64,000 bases of DNA. It comes from Sporosarcina sp. NCCP-2716 (GTDB lineage Bacteria > Bacillota > Bacilli > Bacillales_A > Planococcaceae). Below the pieces are notes generated by a model, which saw only the letters and a list, made by a program, of their open reading frames with translations, was not told the DNA's origin and ran no database searches. Positions 15,755 to 24,048 of this stretch are shown here, piece after piece. The translations under genes were made by a program, and so were the position numbers. The stretch's first letter is position 1. Each line of letters begins with the position of its first letter. The DNA lies in the NCBI RefSeq assembly GCF_023707985.1, contig NZ_BRCF01000002.1, forward strand, positions 322,226 to 386,225, in the 5' to 3' direction.

Positions 15755-16807
15755 TCATATCCCCTTTCCGGGTGGGGACAGAACAGCCTCGCGCACCCGC
15801 GGAGCCACTTCCGCACCTAGCAGGCGGATGGCGCTCATCACGTCGTCGTGCGGCATGGAGCCGACCGGCACGTGCAGGAAAAAGCGGCTGATGCCGAGAT
15901 CCCGCTGCAGCTTGATGATCTTCTTTGCCACGTATGGCGCGTCTCCGACGAACAGGGCGCCTTCCATGCTCCGGGCTTCGTCGAACGCTTCCCGGGTGTA
16001 CGGTCCCCAGCCCCGCTCCCTGCCGAGGACATTCATCGCATACTCGGTGGACGGGAAGAACGCATCTGCGGCAGCCCGTGTCGTTTCCCCGACGAAGCCG
16101 TGGGAGTGGACAGCGATCGGCAGCTGGCGGCTGTCATGCCCGGCCGCTTCCGCCGACCGTCTGTACAGCTGCACGAGCGGTGCGAACCGGGACGGCTGTC
16201 CGCCGATGATGGCAAGGACGAGCGGCAGTCCGAGCTGGCCGGCACGCATGACGGACTCCGGATTCCCACCGCTGCCGATCCAGACGGGCAGCGGATCCTG
16301 CACAGGCCGCGGGTACACACCGCGCCGGTCGATCGCCGGGCGGTGCCTGCCTGTCCATGATACTTTCTCCTCATCCCGTATCTTCAGGAGCAGCTCCAGT
16401 TTCTCTTCGAACAGTTCATCGTAATCGGCCAGGTCCTGTCCGAACAGCGGAAACGACTCGATGAACGAGCCCCGTCCCGCCATGATCTCCGCCCGGCCGT
16501 TCGAAATGCCGTCGAGTGTCGCGAATTCCTGGAAGACGCGGACAGGATCTGCGGATGACAAGACCGACACAGCGCTCGTCAGCCGGATCGAAAACGTCTG
16601 CGGCGCCGCTGCTGCGAGCAGGACCGCCGGAGAGGATGATGCATAATCCGCCCGGTGATGCTCCCCGACACCGAATACGTCGAGTCCGACCCGGTCCGCC
16701 AGCACGATCTCCTCCACCACTTCCCGAAGCCGTTCCGCATGGCTCTTCGTTACACCGGTATGCGGGTCCGGTGTTGTCTCGACGAACGTACTTATTCCAA
16801 TCTCCAT
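15755..16807 (-). CDS. LLM-class (luciferase-like) flavin-dependent oxidoreductase
   Basis: A 350-residue TIM-barrel flavoprotein of the bacterial luciferase-like family, FMN-dependent group. Characteristic segments include FGVGEHHRADYASSSPAV near residue 50, LTSAVSVLSSADPVRVFQEFATLDGIS, RAEIMAGRGSF and PVWIGSGGNPESV. Members oxidise varied small molecules with reduced FMN and oxygen; the substrate is not evident. The ATG at 16807 follows GAGGAGGAAG. It is a single gene, and its stop codon borders array 1. Confidence 0.85.
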   Translation of the reverse strand: MEIGISTFVETTPDPHTGVTKSHAERLREVVEEIVLADRVGLDVFGVGEHHRADYASSSPAVLLAAAAPQTFSIRLTSAVSVLSSADPVRVFQEFATLDGISNGRAEIMAGRGSFIESFPLFGQDLADYDELFEEKLELLLKIRDEEKVSWTGRHRPAIDRRGVYPRPVQDPLPVWIGSGGNPESVMRAGQLGLPLVLAIIGGQPSRFAPLVQLYRRSAEAAGHDSRQLPIAVHSHGFVGETTRAAADAFFPSTEYAMNVLGRERGWGPYTREAFDEARSMEGALFVGDAPYVAKKIIKLQRDLGISRFFLHVPVGSMPHDDVMSAIRLLGAEVAPRVREAVLSPPGKGI

Positions 16808-17015
16808 TGTTACTTCCTCCTCGTGCACGTTTGATTTCCTCCATTGTACGCCCTGTCCCTGCAAAACGGGAGATGAAACACTTTTTCAGGCAGACGTGAT
16901 GCAACTGTTCATCAGCTCCGAAGAACATTCCTGTAAAAAAAGGGAACGTTCCTGCCCCTCGTCCGTATAGTCAGGGAGGAAGGCTATTGACATTACCTGA
17001 GGAGGGGACGTACAT

Positions 17016-17939
17016 ATGGAACGGACTCCGATTGTGGAGCTGAAGAATCTATCGAAAACCATTCATGGAAAAAAGATCATCGACGACGTCAGTCTGCTGC
17101 TGTATCCCGGACAGATCACCGGGTTCCTCGGTCCGAACGGGGCCGGCAAGACGACGACGATCCGGATGATGGTCGGACTGATGAAGAAAAGCGGCGGCGA
17201 TGTCGTTATCGACGGCCAGACACTCTCCGCCGACTTCGAAGAGGCGATGTCGAAAGTCGGCGTCATCGTGGAGAACCCCGAGATGTATAAATTCATGACG
17301 GGGTATAAGAACTTACTGCACTTCGCGCGGATGCACAAAGGCGTGACAAAAGAGCGGATCGATGAAGTGGTCCGGCAGGTCGGCATGCAGAACCGGATCC
17401 ACGAAAAGGTCGGGACGTATTCGCTCGGCATGCGGCAGCGGCTCGGTTTGGCGCAGGCCCTGCTGCACCGGCCGAAATTCCTGATCCTCGATGAACCGAC
17501 GAACGGGCTCGATCCGGCCGGCATTCGGGAATTCCGGCAGTACTTGCGAATGATCGCGGAAACGGAGGGCGTCTCGGTCTTCGTATCGAGCCACATGCTG
17601 TCCGAAATCGAGCTGATGTGCGACCGGATCGCCGTCATCCAGAACGGGAAGCTGGTCGATATCCGGGATGTGCGGGAAACCCGGGAATCGCATTACTACA
17701 TCGAAGCCGCTCCCGCTGAGAAGGCGGCCGTCCTTCTGCGGACAGCGGGCTTCGAAACCGAGCCGCTGGAGTCTGGCGTCGTGATCCAGGCGGAAAAAGC
17801 CCAGATCCCGGCAGTCGTCCAGGAGCTTTCGGCGGAAGGGCTCGATATATTCGCCATCCAGCCCCACCGTCGGACACTGGAAGACGAATTCCTCGAACTG
17901 ACAGGAGGTGGCCAGCTTGCTGAAACTGCTGCAAAATGA
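17016..17939 (+). CDS. ABC transporter ATP-binding protein (bacitracin/drug export type)
   Basis: A 307-residue ATPase with Walker A GPNGAGKTT (about residue 40), signature YSLGMRQRLGLAQ, Walker B LILDEPTNGLDP and an H-loop SSHMLSE. The extra C-terminal 90 residues are typical of BcrA/YxlF-like ATPases. It is paired with the overlapping permease gene downstream; no two-component system or peptide gene is adjacent, so the substrate is unknown. The ATG follows GAGGAGG. The 16808-17015 gap holds the divergent start regions and a GGAACGTTCC palindrome of unknown role. Confidence 0.9.
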   Translation: MERTPIVELKNLSKTIHGKKIIDDVSLLLYPGQITGFLGPNGAGKTTTIRMMVGLMKKSGGDVVIDGQTLSADFEEAMSKVGVIVENPEMYKFMTGYKNLLHFARMHKGVTKERIDEVVRQVGMQNRIHEKVGTYSLGMRQRLGLAQALLHRPKFLILDEPTNGLDPAGIREFRQYLRMIAETEGVSVFVSSHMLSEIELMCDRIAVIQNGKLVDIRDVRETRESHYYIEAAPAEKAAVLLRTAGFETEPLESGVVIQAEKAQIPAVVQELSAEGLDIFAIQPHRRTLEDEFLELTGGGQLAETAAK

Positions 17940-18855
17940 ATGGATGAAACTGTGGTCGAAAAAAGGAACGTGGATCATGGCCGGTCTGATGGTCATCCTC
18001 ATCCTGGGCCTGGCCGGGATCATGAAGTGGTCGGAAAGCCTGGCAGGGGATGAGCCGGACAACTGGAAAGCAGCCGTGCAGGGGGAGCTGGAAGGCGATA
18101 AGGCCTCACTGGAATCCGGACTCTTGAAAGGCGAATCGAAACGCCTGGCGGAGGAGCGCGTTATGGTGAACGACTACCGTCTGGCGAATGACACCGCTCC
18201 CCTGCAGGATATCAGCCGGGAGATGATGATTTACGATCCATCCGTCGGCAGCATCGCCCTGCTGCTCACCGTAATCGTCGCGGCAGGAATCGTCGCTTCA
18301 GAATTTTCACAAGGGACAATCAAAATGCTGCTGACGCGGCCGGTGAAGCGCTGGAAGATCATGACGTCGAAGTATATCGCCGTGCTGCTGTTCGGCATTC
18401 TGCTCATGCTCATCGGGTTCGCCGTCACCATACTGAGTGCGTATGTTCTATTCTCGCCGGGCGGCGGCCAGGCACTCGCCGTTTCAGGCGGCAAGGTCGT
18501 TGAAGTTTCCGTCTGGAGCCACGGCCTCTACATGCTGCTACTGTCCTTCGCCAATGTGATCATCACGGCGACCTTCGCGTTCATGATTGGAAGCGTGTTC
18601 CGTTCAAACGGGATGGCGATCGGGCTGTCGCTGTTCATCTACTTCACCGGCAGTATTGTCGTGGCGCTGCTCAGCCGGTTCGAGATTGTAAAATACTTGC
18701 TGTTCACCCACATGGACCTGACTATGTATGAGACGGATTTCAGGCTGAACGACGACATAACGCTGCCGTTCTCGCTCGCAGTCCTCGCTGTCTACCTGGT
18801 TATTTTCCTGATTGTCAGCTATTCGGTCTTCACGAAACGGGATATTACCGCATGA
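17917..18855 (+). CDS. ABC-2 type permease
   Basis: A 312-residue membrane protein with an N-terminal segment, an extracytoplasmic region of about 100 residues and then five hydrophobic segments, as in BcrB/ABC-2 permeases. The best start is TTG 17917, six to seven bases after AGGAGGTG; it overlaps the ATPase gene by 23 bp, implying translational coupling. An export role (lipid, peptide or drug) is inferred from family only. Confidence 0.85.
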   Translation: MLKLLQNEWMKLWSKKGTWIMAGLMVILILGLAGIMKWSESLAGDEPDNWKAAVQGELEGDKASLESGLLKGESKRLAEERVMVNDYRLANDTAPLQDISREMMIYDPSVGSIALLLTVIVAAGIVASEFSQGTIKMLLTRPVKRWKIMTSKYIAVLLFGILLMLIGFAVTILSAYVLFSPGGGQALAVSGGKVVEVSVWSHGLYMLLLSFANVIITATFAFMIGSVFRSNGMAIGLSLFIYFTGSIVVALLSRFEIVKYLLFTHMDLTMYETDFRLNDDITLPFSLAVLAVYLVIFLIVSYSVFTKRDITA

Positions 18856-18860
18856 TGCAG

Positions 18861-18906
18861 CCGCCTGCTCAGATTGGATCTTATTCCAGTCGAGCAGGCG
18901 GTTTTC
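18861..18906 (+). terminator. Terminator after the ABC exporter
   Basis: A 10-bp stem CCGCCTGCTC/GAGCAGGCGG with a 21-base loop, followed by TTTT. Confidence 0.75.
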
Positions 18907-18951
18907 AGTTGCGAAAATGCAGTTGAAGGAGAGAGGCATAATTACAATTAC

Positions 18952-19014
18952 GTTACACGTTTGTAACAATCGTCACAAAAAATCTTGACAGGCTGAGCAT
19001 ATATTGTTTATAGG
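18952..19014 (+). promoter_or_regulatory. Promoter with palindromic operator for the 54-residue gene
   Basis: A perfect inverted repeat GTTACA-CGTT-TGTAAC (18952-18967) lies 17 bp upstream of a consensus -35 TTGACA (18985-18990). The -10 is TTTATA (19007-19012) or TATAGG (19009-19014). The arrangement suggests a regulated sigma-A promoter; the regulator is unknown. Confidence 0.55.
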
Positions 19015-19056
19015 CTAGGCACCGCGGGTAAAATGGCATAAGAGGAGGGACAGACT

Positions 19057-19221
19057 ATGCAGAACGAGTGCGAAAACTATGTGATGGTTCGTGAGTTACA
19101 TCACCTCAACCGAGAATATCAACTTGCGCCCACCCAACTGAAGCCGGAAATCCTCACTGACATTAACCTGATCCAAAATGCCCTCAGCCTTTTGAGAAAC
19201 GATGTGTACCCCACCCTGTAA
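19057..19221 (+). CDS. Small protein of 54 residues, function unknown
   Basis: The frame runs from ATG 19057 (after a very strong AGAGGAGGGA site) to TAA 19219-19221. The product is soluble, mildly acidic and helix-prone (MQNECENYVMVRELHHLNRE..., ...ILTDINLIQNALSLL). No signal peptide or membrane segment is seen. A promoter with an operator-like palindrome lies upstream and a strong terminator downstream, so it has its own complete transcription unit. The length and helical pattern recall Spo0E-like small regulators, but the SQxLD motif is absent, so that identity is not claimed. Confidence 0.7.
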   Translation: MQNECENYVMVRELHHLNREYQLAPTQLKPEILTDINLIQNALSLLRNDVYPTL

Positions 19222-19286
19222 TGTATCCAGTCCTTTAGACACTAGCGAATGAACTCCATACACGAACTCCTATATCAGAGACAGCA

Positions 19287-19330
19287 AAAAACCAGCCTCA
19301 GCAGGAAGACCTGCATGGATGCTGGTTTTT
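19287..19330. terminator. Bidirectional terminator
   Basis: Stem AAAAACCAGC (19287-19296) with GCTGGTTTTT (19321-19330), serving the 54-residue gene and the convergent Bcr/CflA gene. Confidence 0.75.
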
Positions 19331-19335
19331 CAAGT

Positions 19336-20574
19336 TCAATTCTTTGCTGCTGCCTGCTGCTGTCCCGCCATGCCAGTCAAACTTCGCATCAGCGCCAGAC
19401 AGATGACGAGGGCCAGCACACTGCACACCAAGATTGTGATGCCGAGCGGCCAGGCCGTCTGGTCGCCGGCGATACCGACGAGCGGTGACACAATCGCACC
19501 GCAGACAAACGGCAGCAGTCCGAGGAAGGCCGACGCACTTCCCGCTGACTGTTCCTGCTGCTGCATCGCAAGCGAAAATGCAGCTGGCGATACGAGACCG
19601 ACGCTTGAGACGATGATGAAAAACGCGAAGGCGATGAGGGACAATGGGCTTTGCTGCCAAACACCAAACAGTAACAGCAATCCCCCGATTGTCGAAGTGA
19701 TAACACCCATCAGCAGAAATCGGCTCTCTGAAATTTTATGGGACAGCCGCCCGGTGAGCTGGGCAGCTGCAATAATGCCGAGACCGTTCAGGGCGAAAAA
19801 CAAGGAAAACTGCTGCGGCGACACACCGTACATCGTTTGCAGGACAAAGGGGGAACCTGCTATATAGGCGAACATGGAAGCGGAGATGAACGCCTGCGTG
19901 AAAGCGATCCCCATGAATCGGCGGTCTTTGAGCAGACGTGAAAATGTTTTGAAGACGGACAGAAGCCCTTTTTCCGCACGGTTTTCCGCCGGCAGTGTAT
20001 CAGGGAGAAAACCCGCTGTCCCGGCAAACATCAGCAGTCCGATACCGGCCAGCACGAAAAACACCACCGGCCATGATGCGTAGTTCAAAATCATCCCGCC
20101 TGCAATCGGCGCGAGAATAGGTGCCGCCCCATTGACAATCGACAGCAGGGCCATGAACTTCGTCAGCTCGTGGCCCGCATACAGATCCCGTGCGCATGCC
20201 CGTGCAATGACAATACCGGCTGCCCCGGTCAGCCCCTGGACGAACCGCAGGAGGATGAACAGCCAGATTGTCTCGGAAATCGCACATAGGATGGAAGCGA
20301 TCGCATAGACCGCAAGCGTGAATACGAGCGGTTTCCGTCTCCCGTATATATCACTGAGCGGTCCGAACAGCAGCTGTCCCGCACCGAGCCCGACCAGGCA
20401 CGCCGTCAGACTGAGCTGTACGAGCGAAGTGGAAGCAACCAGATCCGCGGCGACTGCCGGCAGCCCGGGTAAATACATATCCATCGACAGCGGCCCGAAC
20501 GCCGTCAGTGAACCGAGCAGGACGACGAGCCAGAATGTCGGCAGCGCTTTTTTACCCGCTACATCATTTGCCAT
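19336..20574 (-). CDS. Bcr/CflA family multidrug efflux MFS transporter
   Basis: A 412-residue, twelve-helix transporter. The N-terminal motif FGPLSMDMYLPGLP and the loop GPLSDIYGRRKPL are typical of the Bcr/CflA (DHA1) drug:H+ antiporters such as bicyclomycin resistance protein. It should export toxic compounds across the cytoplasmic membrane. It stands alone, convergent with the 54-residue gene. No dedicated regulator is adjacent. Confidence 0.88.
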   Translation of the reverse strand: MANDVAGKKALPTFWLVVLLGSLTAFGPLSMDMYLPGLPAVAADLVASTSLVQLSLTACLVGLGAGQLLFGPLSDIYGRRKPLVFTLAVYAIASILCAISETIWLFILLRFVQGLTGAAGIVIARACARDLYAGHELTKFMALLSIVNGAAPILAPIAGGMILNYASWPVVFFVLAGIGLLMFAGTAGFLPDTLPAENRAEKGLLSVFKTFSRLLKDRRFMGIAFTQAFISASMFAYIAGSPFVLQTMYGVSPQQFSLFFALNGLGIIAAAQLTGRLSHKISESRFLLMGVITSTIGGLLLLFGVWQQSPLSLIAFAFFIIVSSVGLVSPAAFSLAMQQQEQSAGSASAFLGLLPFVCGAIVSPLVGIAGDQTAWPLGITILVCSVLALVICLALMRSLTGMAGQQQAAAKN

Positions 20575-20693
20575 ATTTCCAAACCCTCTCTTGTAAACTC
20601 ATAAAAGGGAGTATACCATACCGGACGATGACGATGTAAGCCATACAGACCGCTGTGCTCGAGCGGTCCTCTGACGGTGCCGCGGACACCGGG

Positions 20694-20726
20694 CAAAAAG
20701 AGGACCCTCCAACATACCCGTTGGAG
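20694..20726 (-). terminator. Probable terminator of the lipoprotein gene
   Basis: On the minus strand CTCCAAC/GTTGGAG forms a 7-bp stem (20726-20707) followed by GGTCCTCTTTTT. A second inverted repeat (ACCGCT/AGCGGT) lies at about 20649-20667. Confidence 0.5.
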
Positions 20727-20746
20727 ACAGCCCCCACATGCTGATC

Positions 20747-21469
20747 TTATAGTTCGCCGGCTTCGAAGTTATCCGGCGTGATCTCAGGGTCTTCCGCGTT
20801 GCCGATGACAAACTGCACAAAACCGGATCCATCCTCCGTCATCAAGTGATAACGCTCGGTTGTTGTGAAATGATACTCGTTGTCTTCGTCCGCGGGTCCA
20901 TTGAGTTTCAGTTCGTCCATCCAGCTGTCCACTTCTTCAGGAGAAGCAGACGGCTCCACTGCGCGGATCAAGACGCGGATGAGCGGAATGGCCGCATCCC
21001 GGTCGCTGTAAGTGGAAAACATGACAGCTCTGGCTGCATCATCCCCTTTTTTCGCGAGCAGCTGCATCCGTCGGTCCTCATCGAATTGCACGTCGACAAT
21101 CTGGTGGTCTCCTCCTGAACCGGACGACTTCCACTCGACCGGATCCATCCGTTCTTCAATGCCTTCCTCTTCTGCAAAATGGTTGAAGTTTGTCTGGAAC
21201 TCTTCTGCCGTAAGCCCCAACTGCATTTCGGACATTGCGGAATCAGGCTCGACGGTACCTGCAGGTGCATCGCCTTCCGTCGCCCCCTCTTCTGCTTTTT
21301 CTTCACTATCAGCTGTTCCTTCGGCAGATTCCGTGTCATCCGCTTCGTCTTTTGCTGTTTCAGAAACCGTATCGTTTTTATCGTTCTCCTTCTCCGCCTC
21401 CCCGTTGCCGCAGGCAGCCAACAGGGCCATGAGACATGCACCCAATAAAAGTGCGATCCATTTCTTCAT
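20747..21469 (-). CDS. Secreted lipoprotein, function unknown
   Basis: A 240-residue protein with a lysine-started signal peptide and the lipobox LLAAC at about residue 20. An acidic low-complexity linker rich in Glu, Asp and Ala follows (about 22-75), then a compact domain of about 160 residues. The linker probably spaces the domain from the membrane. I do not recognise the domain. It is monocistronic. Confidence 0.75.
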   Translation of the reverse strand: MKKWIALLLGACLMALLAACGNGEAEKENDKNDTVSETAKDEADDTESAEGTADSEEKAEEGATEGDAPAGTVEPDSAMSEMQLGLTAEEFQTNFNHFAEEEGIEERMDPVEWKSSGSGGDHQIVDVQFDEDRRMQLLAKKGDDAARAVMFSTYSDRDAAIPLIRVLIRAVEPSASPEEVDSWMDELKLNGPADEDNEYHFTTTERYHLMTEDGSGFVQFVIGNAEDPEITPDNFEAGEL

Positions 21470-21650
21470 ATATATCCAGCTCCAATCTCCGTTTTTACAA
21501 CCTCCTTACTATAGCGCCTGCTTCATTTAGAATCAATTTAATATACTGATAATTTATCGAAATGATCGGAAGCTACTAGATTCACTCGGTATGCCCTCAA
21601 CTAATTTACTAACTGGTTGTAAGAGGAGGTTGAAAAATACGCATAGACAA

Positions 21651-21681
21651 AAGGAGAGGGACTGTTCGTTCTCCTCTCCTT
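21651..21681 (-). terminator. Terminator downstream of selO
   Basis: Stem AAGGAGAGG (21651-21659) with CCTCTCCTT (21673-21681), followed on the minus strand by TTTTGTC. Confidence 0.65.
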
Positions 21682-21695
21682 CTGTCCTCCCGTCT

Positions 21696-23138
21696 TCAAG
21701 TGCCGCAGTATGTCCGATACGGAACTTCCGGATCAGCAGGCGCCGTGTAGGCCCGATGCTTATCGGAATAGGAATAAGGGGCAGCCAGCACTTCGTTCAG
21801 CAGACGCACTAGCTCCATGTCCCCTTCTTCAGCAGCAGCAATCGCTTCTTCGACGCGGTGGTTGCGTGGGATGACGGACGGATTGCTCCGCTGCATCACG
21901 AGACGCGACGCTTCGTCTGTCGCGGATTGTTGGGACCGGCGCGTTTCCCATCTCCGGCGCCACTTTTGGAACGTCTCATTCTGGAACCATTCAGGCACAC
22001 CGGTCCGGTCGTCTGTCAGCGAGCGGAACGTGTTGGTGAAGTCGGCTTTCGCCTCTTTCATCAGCAGCAAAAGCTCTTTCACAAGCGATTCGTCGTCGGA
22101 TTGTTCGTCCAGCAGGCCCAGTTTGGCCCGCATGCCGGACAGCCATTCGTGTTCGAACAAGCCGCCGAACCGGGCCAGCTGGTCTTCCGCGATCCGGATC
22201 GCCGTCTCTTTATCTTCAGCCAGCAGCGGCAGCAGCGTTTCAGCAAAGCGTGCCAGGTTCCATGAAGCGATCCCCGGCTGGTTGCCGAATTTGTAGCGTC
22301 CGTTTACATCGATCGAACTGAACACTGTCGCCGGATCATACGTGTCCAAGAACGCACACGGCCCGTAGTCGATCGTCTCCCCACTGATCGTCATGTTGTC
22401 CGTATTCATCACCCCGTGGACGAACCCGACCAGCTGCCACTTGGCGATCAATGCGGCCTGCCGCTCAATGACGCGCTGCAGCAGCTGCTCATACGGATTG
22501 TCGACTTCGGCCGCTTGCGGATAGTGCCGCTCGATGGCATAGTCTGCCAGCGCTTTCAGATTCTCCTCTTTTTGCAGGGCGGCAGCATATTGGAAAGTGC
22601 CGACCCGTACGTAACTGCCGGTCGTCCGGACGAGGACGGCGCCAGGCAGGACGGTTTCACGGATGACGTCATGCCCGGTCAAAGTGACCGACAGACTGCG
22701 GGAAGTCGGGATACCGAGCGCGTGCATCGCTTCGCTGATGATGTACTCGCGGAGCATCGGACCGAGTGCCGCCCGGCCGTCCCCTCCGCGGGAGAACGCA
22801 GTCCGCCCCGAGCCTTTCAGGCCGATATCCACCCGCATGCCGGAGGGCGTCATCTGTTCCCCCAGCAGAAGCGCCCGGCCATCGCCGAGCATCGTGAAAT
22901 GGCCAAACTGGTGCCCCGCATAGGCTTGGGCGATCGGTGAGGCACCTTCCGGCAGTTCAGTGCCCGACAGGATTTCTGCCGTCAGCGCACCCGGATCCAG
23001 TCCGAGTTCTCCGGCAAGCCGTTCATTCAATACAACGATTTCCGGCGAAACCGCCTGTTCCGGAGGCTGCTCCGCGAAAAAAATGTCCGGCAGCCGGCAG
23101 TACGTGTTTTCAAAGTTCCATCCTGCTTGGGTTCCCAT
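21696..23138 (-). CDS. selO: Protein adenylyltransferase SelO (YdiU family)
   Basis: A 480-residue pseudokinase of the SelO/YdiU family, which transfers AMP to protein Ser/Thr/Tyr residues. Key segments are GLKGSGRTAFSRGGDGRAALG (nucleotide-binding region, about 105-125), HGVMNTDNM and IDYGPCAFLD (metal and catalytic region, about 240-265), and a C-terminal cysteine three residues from the end, where animal SelO carries selenocysteine. Length is normal for bacterial members. SelO is linked to oxidative-stress responses. The gene is alone on its transcript, with ZIP-like genes upstream. Confidence 0.92.
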   Translation of the reverse strand: MGTQAGWNFENTYCRLPDIFFAEQPPEQAVSPEIVVLNERLAGELGLDPGALTAEILSGTELPEGASPIAQAYAGHQFGHFTMLGDGRALLLGEQMTPSGMRVDIGLKGSGRTAFSRGGDGRAALGPMLREYIISEAMHALGIPTSRSLSVTLTGHDVIRETVLPGAVLVRTTGSYVRVGTFQYAAALQKEENLKALADYAIERHYPQAAEVDNPYEQLLQRVIERQAALIAKWQLVGFVHGVMNTDNMTISGETIDYGPCAFLDTYDPATVFSSIDVNGRYKFGNQPGIASWNLARFAETLLPLLAEDKETAIRIAEDQLARFGGLFEHEWLSGMRAKLGLLDEQSDDESLVKELLLLMKEAKADFTNTFRSLTDDRTGVPEWFQNETFQKWRRRWETRRSQQSATDEASRLVMQRSNPSVIPRNHRVEEAIAAAEEGDMELVRLLNEVLAAPYSYSDKHRAYTAPADPEVPYRTYCGT

Positions 23139-23206
23139 CCAACCACTCCTTTTCGTTTCATCGTACAGTCAGCCACGGAAAATTACACGATTGGTGCTCA
23201 CTCCCG

Positions 23207-23941
23207 TCAGAACAGCAGGAGAAGCACCGAATACCCGATCAGTCCGGCAAAGAACGCCGGAAAACTGCTTTCCCGCTCTTCCGGCAGCTCTTCTTTCATG
23301 ACGTTCAGCACGACCCCGCCGGCCAGGAACGCCGACAGCACGGAGATTAGGACATCATTCACTTCAAACAGGACACCGGCAAGCCAGCCGACCAGGATTG
23401 AGGCCGCCAGCAGCCAGCGGCCATACCGGTCATAATCCTCCTTATGCGTCACCCGGAGCCCCTTGTCGTTCGTGATGAAGTGCACACCCATCGCGACAAA
23501 GTAGAAAATCATGCCCCAGTGGGTGTGGTATTCCCCTTTCGGCAGCAAGTAGCCGATGATGGCATTGTAGACGGCGAACGAGCCGATATGGAGCCAGAAG
23601 ACGCCCGCCGACGCTTTTGCTTCACGCCCCTCTTTTTCATTGCGCTTTTTCGAAGAAATCGCCAATTGCTCGAGCCCATAGAAGATCGCCAGACCGAGCA
23701 TCGCGATAATATAGATGTGATGTTCGAGGAAATGCAGGCTCTCTCCCAGCTTGCCCTGCAGCTGCTCCTGATACTCACTCAGTTCCGGCAGCAGATGGAG
23801 GAATACATAAGCGGCCGCAATCCCACCCGCCACTGACAAAAACCGGCTGCGCGGCGTCTCTTTCAAGAACTTCATCTTTTTTGAAAGCAGATGGATGGTG
23901 ATGAATCCTACCGTGAACACAAAACTGAGCCATACTTCCAT
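23207..23941 (-). CDS. ZIP-like polytopic membrane protein
   Basis: A 244-residue membrane protein with about seven hydrophobic segments. HLLPEL (about residue 39) and the late AGGVVLNVMKEELPEE resemble the metal-binding helices of ZIP divalent-cation transporters, although the histidine pattern of the canonical HxxPE motif is incomplete. Zinc or manganese transport is plausible but unproven. The ATG at 23941 follows a GGGAGAGG run at slightly long spacing. Confidence 0.65.
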   Translation of the reverse strand: MEVWLSFVFTVGFITIHLLSKKMKFLKETPRSRFLSVAGGIAAAYVFLHLLPELSEYQEQLQGKLGESLHFLEHHIYIIAMLGLAIFYGLEQLAISSKKRNEKEGREAKASAGVFWLHIGSFAVYNAIIGYLLPKGEYHTHWGMIFYFVAMGVHFITNDKGLRVTHKEDYDRYGRWLLAASILVGWLAGVLFEVNDVLISVLSAFLAGGVVLNVMKEELPEERESSFPAFFAGLIGYSVLLLLF

Positions 23942-24048
23942 ACAGGAACGACCGCCTCTCCCTTGGATCTCTACTGACCTATACCCTGCCTTTCCTACAT
24001 TCAAAAACAAGCAAGGAATCTCATATTCCCTGCTTGCCTGTTACATAA

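Noticed and set aside
15595..16424. Repeat-rich frames over array 1 on both strands (LTAQF/LSDQF or IERSA/IDRLA peptides)
   Set aside because: The 42-bp composite is a multiple of three, so it reads through; the frames overlap a homologous gene and lack start signals.
16935..16965. GGAACGTTCC near the ABC exporter as a LexA box
   Set aside because: GAAC and GTTC arms are not separated by four bases as the SOS box requires.
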